Assembly (NCBI RefSeq): GCF_012927105.1
Contig: NZ_JABBFV010000008.1
Location: 124,001-188,000, forward strand
Direction: 5' to 3'
Length of the DNA stretch: 64,000 bases
Origin: Sphingobium psychrophilum
GTDB taxonomy: Bacteria > Pseudomonadota > Alphaproteobacteria > Sphingomonadales > Sphingomonadaceae
Part shown: positions 61,541 to 64,000 of the stretch, piece after piece
Layout of the letters: each line of letters begins with the position of its first letter
Position numbering within the stretch: position 1 is the first letter of the stretch
The notes under the pieces: model-generated
The model's input: the letters and a program-made list of their open reading frames with translations, nothing else
The model's database searches: none
What the model was told of the DNA's origin: nothing
Translations under genes and position numbers: made by a program

Positions 61541-62223
61541 GCGCGCTGCTGGCGTTCGAGGGGGTGAGCCTGGTGTTGGGCGGCACGCGGCTTTTGGATC
61601 AGGTCGACCTTGCCATCGAAGCCAGCGATCGGGTCGCGATCCTGGCGGACAGCGGCGCGGGCAAGAGTTGGCTGCTGCGGCTGGCGATCGGGCTGGCCCG
61701 TCCCGGCAGCGGCACGGTACGCTTGATGGGAACGGCGATGGAGGACGCCGCGCCGGACACCCGCCGCCTGCTGCGCGCCCGTTGCGGCGTGGCGATGCAG
61801 GGCGGCTCGCTGCTGGGCGACCTCAGCGTCGAGGAGAATATGCGGCTGGCGATCGGCAGCAGCGATCGGCGCGCGGGGCGCCGGATCGACCGGCTGCTGC
61901 TGGACTATGGGCTGGAGCAGTCGGCGGCGACCCGCGCCGATGCGCTGTCGATCGGCGAACGGCGGCGCGCGGAACTGGCCCGCGCCTTCGTCCGCGATCC
62001 CGAATTACTGGTGCTGGACGAGCCGTTCGAGGGGGCCTTTGCGCGCGCCGACATGCTGGAGGCGCAGGTGCGGCGGCGGATCGTGCCGCAGGGCCGGGCG
62101 CTGCTACTGCTGACGCAGGATCGCGCGCTCGCCGGGCAGCTGTGCGAGCGAGTCTATCGGCTGGAGCGTGGTCGCCTGATTCAGCAGGATGCGGCGGTCA
62201 CGGTACCCGACGCCACATCCTGA
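61537..62223 (+). CDS. MlaF-like ABC transporter ATPase
   Basis: A 228-residue ATP-binding protein. The Walker A motif is ADSGAGKSWLLRL (about 37-49), the signature region is ALSIGERRRAELARA and Walker B is LLVLDEPFEGAF. The signature lacks the usual SGG (LSIGE), as seen in divergent Mla-type ATPases. ATG 61537 overlaps the permease stop (ATGA). Its 3' end overlaps the convergent auxiliary lipoprotein gene by 43 bp. Confidence 0.9.
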   Translation: MSALLAFEGVSLVLGGTRLLDQVDLAIEASDRVAILADSGAGKSWLLRLAIGLARPGSGTVRLMGTAMEDAAPDTRRLLRARCGVAMQGGSLLGDLSVEENMRLAIGSSDRRAGRRIDRLLLDYGLEQSAATRADALSIGERRRAELARAFVRDPELLVLDEPFEGAFARADMLEAQVRRRIVPQGRALLLLTQDRALAGQLCERVYRLERGRLIQQDAAVTVPDATS

Positions 62224-62786
62224 ACGAAAGCGGCGACCGCCTGTTCGATCGCGCCCTGGAAGGCGGCGGCGCGGACGGTGCCGGCGGCCGACCCAATTGG
62301 CCGGGTCGCGCAATAGCGGCCGGCCCAGATCGCCTTACCCCCTCCCGCCTGATTTTGCGCGACCTGCGTCACGTCGAACGAAACGACCGCCTGCGCGCCA
62401 TGCGCCGCGCTCACTTCCTCGAACCGGTCGAGCGTCGCCACCACGCGCCGGTCGGCGGCGAGCGCCAGCGACGGGCCGGTGACGGTCGCAAACCGGCTGC
62501 GCAGCCCGGCGACCAGCGCACGGGCCAGGCTGTCGGCGGGCGGCTCTTCCCAGAAATAGGTGGCCGCCTGATGGATTTCGCCGGGCGCTGTGGCATCGAC
62601 ATAGGCGTAGCGCATGCCCCCCGACAGGCCCCGCGCCTGCACCGCCGCGACCGTGAAGCTGGGGGCGGCGATCGGCTGATTGGGCGCAAAGGTCGGGGAT
62701 AGCCGCATGGTGACCGGCGCATCGCCCGCCTTGAGCGCAGCGCAGGCGGGCAGCGCACAGAGCAGCAACAGGACGATCGGCTTCAT
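62181..62786 (-). CDS. ABC-type transport auxiliary lipoprotein
   Basis: A 201-residue lipoprotein with a signal peptide ending LPAC (Cys15). The mature part (SPTFAPNQPIAAPSFTVAAVQARG ... LARALVAGLRSRFATVTGPS) belongs to the PqiC/ABC-transport auxiliary group, which works with MCE transporters at the outer membrane. It is on the opposite strand to the ATPase but the same strand as the MlaD-like gene, with which it overlaps by 4 bp. Confidence 0.85.
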   Translation of the reverse strand: MKPIVLLLLCALPACAALKAGDAPVTMRLSPTFAPNQPIAAPSFTVAAVQARGLSGGMRYAYVDATAPGEIHQAATYFWEEPPADSLARALVAGLRSRFATVTGPSLALAADRRVVATLDRFEEVSAAHGAQAVVSFDVTQVAQNQAGGGKAIWAGRYCATRPIGSAAGTVRAAAFQGAIEQAVAAFVQDVASGTVTAASC

Positions 62787-63772
62787 TTCTCTCCTCCCGG
62801 CGGCGGCGGATCGGCGTAGCGCTGGCCGCGGATCGCATAGGTGGGATCGCCCGCCAATCGTTCGCTGAGCGCCCCCAGGCTGCTGCTGGTGCGTTCCAGA
62901 TTGGCGCTGGTCGCCACTAGGGAGGCCGACGCGCCCTCCAATATCCCGCGCACTTCCCCGGCGCTGCTTTTGCCCTCCGCCAGCAACCCGGCGATGCTGG
63001 CCTGATTCTGCGCCACCAGCGACCGGGTTTCGCGCAAGATGCCGTTCAGCGCCGCGACGTCGATTTCGGACGCACGTCCGGTCGCCTGCCGCACATGCGA
63101 CAGGGTCAGGGCGATGTCGCCCCGGCCCGGCGTAAAGCTGCGGTCGAGCTGGGTGCTCAGGCTATTGAGCGCGGCGAGCGTTTGCGTGGCGTTGCGGGCG
63201 ACCTGCGCCATGTCGACCGCCGATCCGTCACCCTGCAACATGCCCGACAATTTCTGCGCCATGGCGTTGGCGGTGCGGGCGACATTGGCCGCCTCCCCAA
63301 TCGCGAGCGCGGCGGTTTCGAAAAGGTCGACGGGGCGACGACAGCCGGGCAACGCACCGGCGGCGTCCCGGCCCGGCACCGGATCGCAGCCATAGGCGCG
63401 GCGCGCGGCGGCACATTGGGCGCTGCCGGTTTCCAGCGCCACCAGTTCGATGCGCGGCGCGGTGAGCGGATTGGCCGAGGCGACGGTGGCGAAGGAACAG
63501 GGTGACGGCTGCCATTTGCGGTCGATGCCCATGGCGACGGCGAAGGTGCGGCTTTGGCGGTTGAGGTCGATCGACCGCACCGCCCCGATCGGCGCGCCGC
63601 GGAAATAGACCTGGACGCCCGGCGACACCCCTTCGACATCGTCCAAGGTCGTGGCGATCACCCGCTGGCGGAAGAGGGGATCGGGCACGAGCGCCAGGAT
63701 CGCGACCACGCCCAAGGCGAGCAGCGCGGCCCCCAACCCCCATCTGATCTGCGTCGTCGAGTCCGGCGTCAT
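62783..63772 (-). CDS. MlaD/MCE-family lipid-transport protein
   Basis: A 329-residue protein with one N-terminal transmembrane helix (GLGAALLALGVVAILALV) and an MCE domain (about 40-125: GVSPGVQVYFRGAPIGAVRSIDL). The C-terminal part (about 190-320) is long and helical, typical of MlaD-type subunits that form a hexameric ring binding lipid. ATG 63772 fits the family start. With the permease and ATPase genes on the other strand it makes a full MCE importer. Confidence 0.92.
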   Translation of the reverse strand: MTPDSTTQIRWGLGAALLALGVVAILALVPDPLFRQRVIATTLDDVEGVSPGVQVYFRGAPIGAVRSIDLNRQSRTFAVAMGIDRKWQPSPCSFATVASANPLTAPRIELVALETGSAQCAAARRAYGCDPVPGRDAAGALPGCRRPVDLFETAALAIGEAANVARTANAMAQKLSGMLQGDGSAVDMAQVARNATQTLAALNSLSTQLDRSFTPGRGDIALTLSHVRQATGRASEIDVAALNGILRETRSLVAQNQASIAGLLAEGKSSAGEVRGILEGASASLVATSANLERTSSSLGALSERLAGDPTYAIRGQRYADPPPPGGEK

Positions 63773-63827
63773 GCCCCACTCCCCCTGTGACAGAACAGAC
63801 CTGCGCGGGGCGCTTGTCAAGCAGCGA

Positions 63828-64000
63828 TCAGGCCCCTCCGAAACCGCCGCCGCCCGGCGTTTCGATGACGAAGGCGTCCCCCGCGCGCAGCGATGCCGTA
63901 GCGGTGGGGCCGAGCGGCTCGATGCTGCCATCGGCCCGCTCCACCCGGTTACGCCCGACGTCCCCCGGCGCGCCGCCATCCAGGCCGAAAGGCGGCACGA
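63828..64000 (-). CDS. Hydantoinase B/5-oxoprolinase family, C-terminal fragment
   Basis: The last 56 codons of a gene that continues past the right edge. The sequence GDAFVIETPGGGGFGGA is the conserved end of hydantoinase B (HyuB/5-oxoprolinase C-terminal) proteins, which open cyclic amides with ATP. It is on the same strand as the MlaD-like gene and lies 55 bp upstream of it. Confidence 0.85.
   Translation of the reverse strand, partial: VPPFGLDGGAPGDVGRNRVERADGSIEPLGPTATASLRAGDAFVIETPGGGGFGGA

Noticed and set aside
50218..63772. Prophage or integrated island
   Set aside because: No integrase, phage structural genes, tRNA or attachment repeats are visible, and codon use matches the flanks.

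Overview
The window is a high-GC alphaproteobacterial chromosome segment, most likely from a sphingomonad (Sphingobium/Sphingomonas-like). This rests on the gene families (SUF operon led by an Rrf2 regulator, TonB-dependent receptor beside a TetR regulator, quinone-linked pyrD, kdsA), the codon bias, and the many short hairpin repeats between genes. It holds about 66 protein genes and no tRNA, rRNA, CRISPR or prophage genes that I can see. Two minus-strand terminator hairpins suggest small transcripts.

Layout. 1-5.4 kb: a DUF2126 / circularly permuted ATP-grasp-alpha-E / transglutaminase operon, cut by the left edge. 5.4-8.2 kb: cytochrome P450 and a membrane serine-hydrolase-like protein, divergent from a tiny phospholipase A2-like protein. 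8.2-15 kb: kdsA, proA, a LuxR-type regulator, a methyltransferase and a CDC48-type AAA ATPase. 15-25.7 kb: LysR regulator, GGDEF protein, GST, acs, cytochrome b561, UbiH-like hydroxylase, ilvE, threonine-aldolase-like enzyme and a DMT transporter. 25.7-33.4 kb: a 50-codon gene, an SDR-type protein and the SUF operon (Rrf2-sufB-DUF559-two unknowns-sufC-sufD-sufS-sufT-sufA). A DUF559 nuclease-like ORF sits inside this operon among G-rich palindromes. 33.7-49.1 kb: AraC regulator, pyrD, UVR-motif and DUF3253 proteins, gamma-glutamyltransferase, lipoprotein, sufE, mutarotase, prfC, MFS transporter, TonB-dependent receptor, TetR, PilZ, FKBP isomerase and rpsU.

The most unusual part is 50.2-63.8 kb. 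A membrane-anchored TIR protein and a secreted beta-domain protein start back to back. A secreted caspase-like protein is divergent from a tight seven-gene operon: secreted unknown, secreted caspase fused to an FGE/SUMF1-like domain, outer-membrane barrel, secreted papain-like peptidase, membrane TrkA-N/RyR protein, MlaE-like permease and MlaF-like ATPase. The MlaD-like and auxiliary lipoprotein genes face this operon. Signal peptides place the proteases in the envelope, and a 13-bp overlap couples the RyR protein to the lipid-transport permease. I propose an envelope-located TIR/caspase/papain/RyR module tied to an MCE (Mla-type) transporter. The domain calls are fairly secure; the joint function is inference.

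Repeats. Two copies of a ~145-bp MITE-like element with terminal inverted repeats and TA at both ends each sit exactly in a gene's stop codon. Three other hairpin families mark gene ends across the window.
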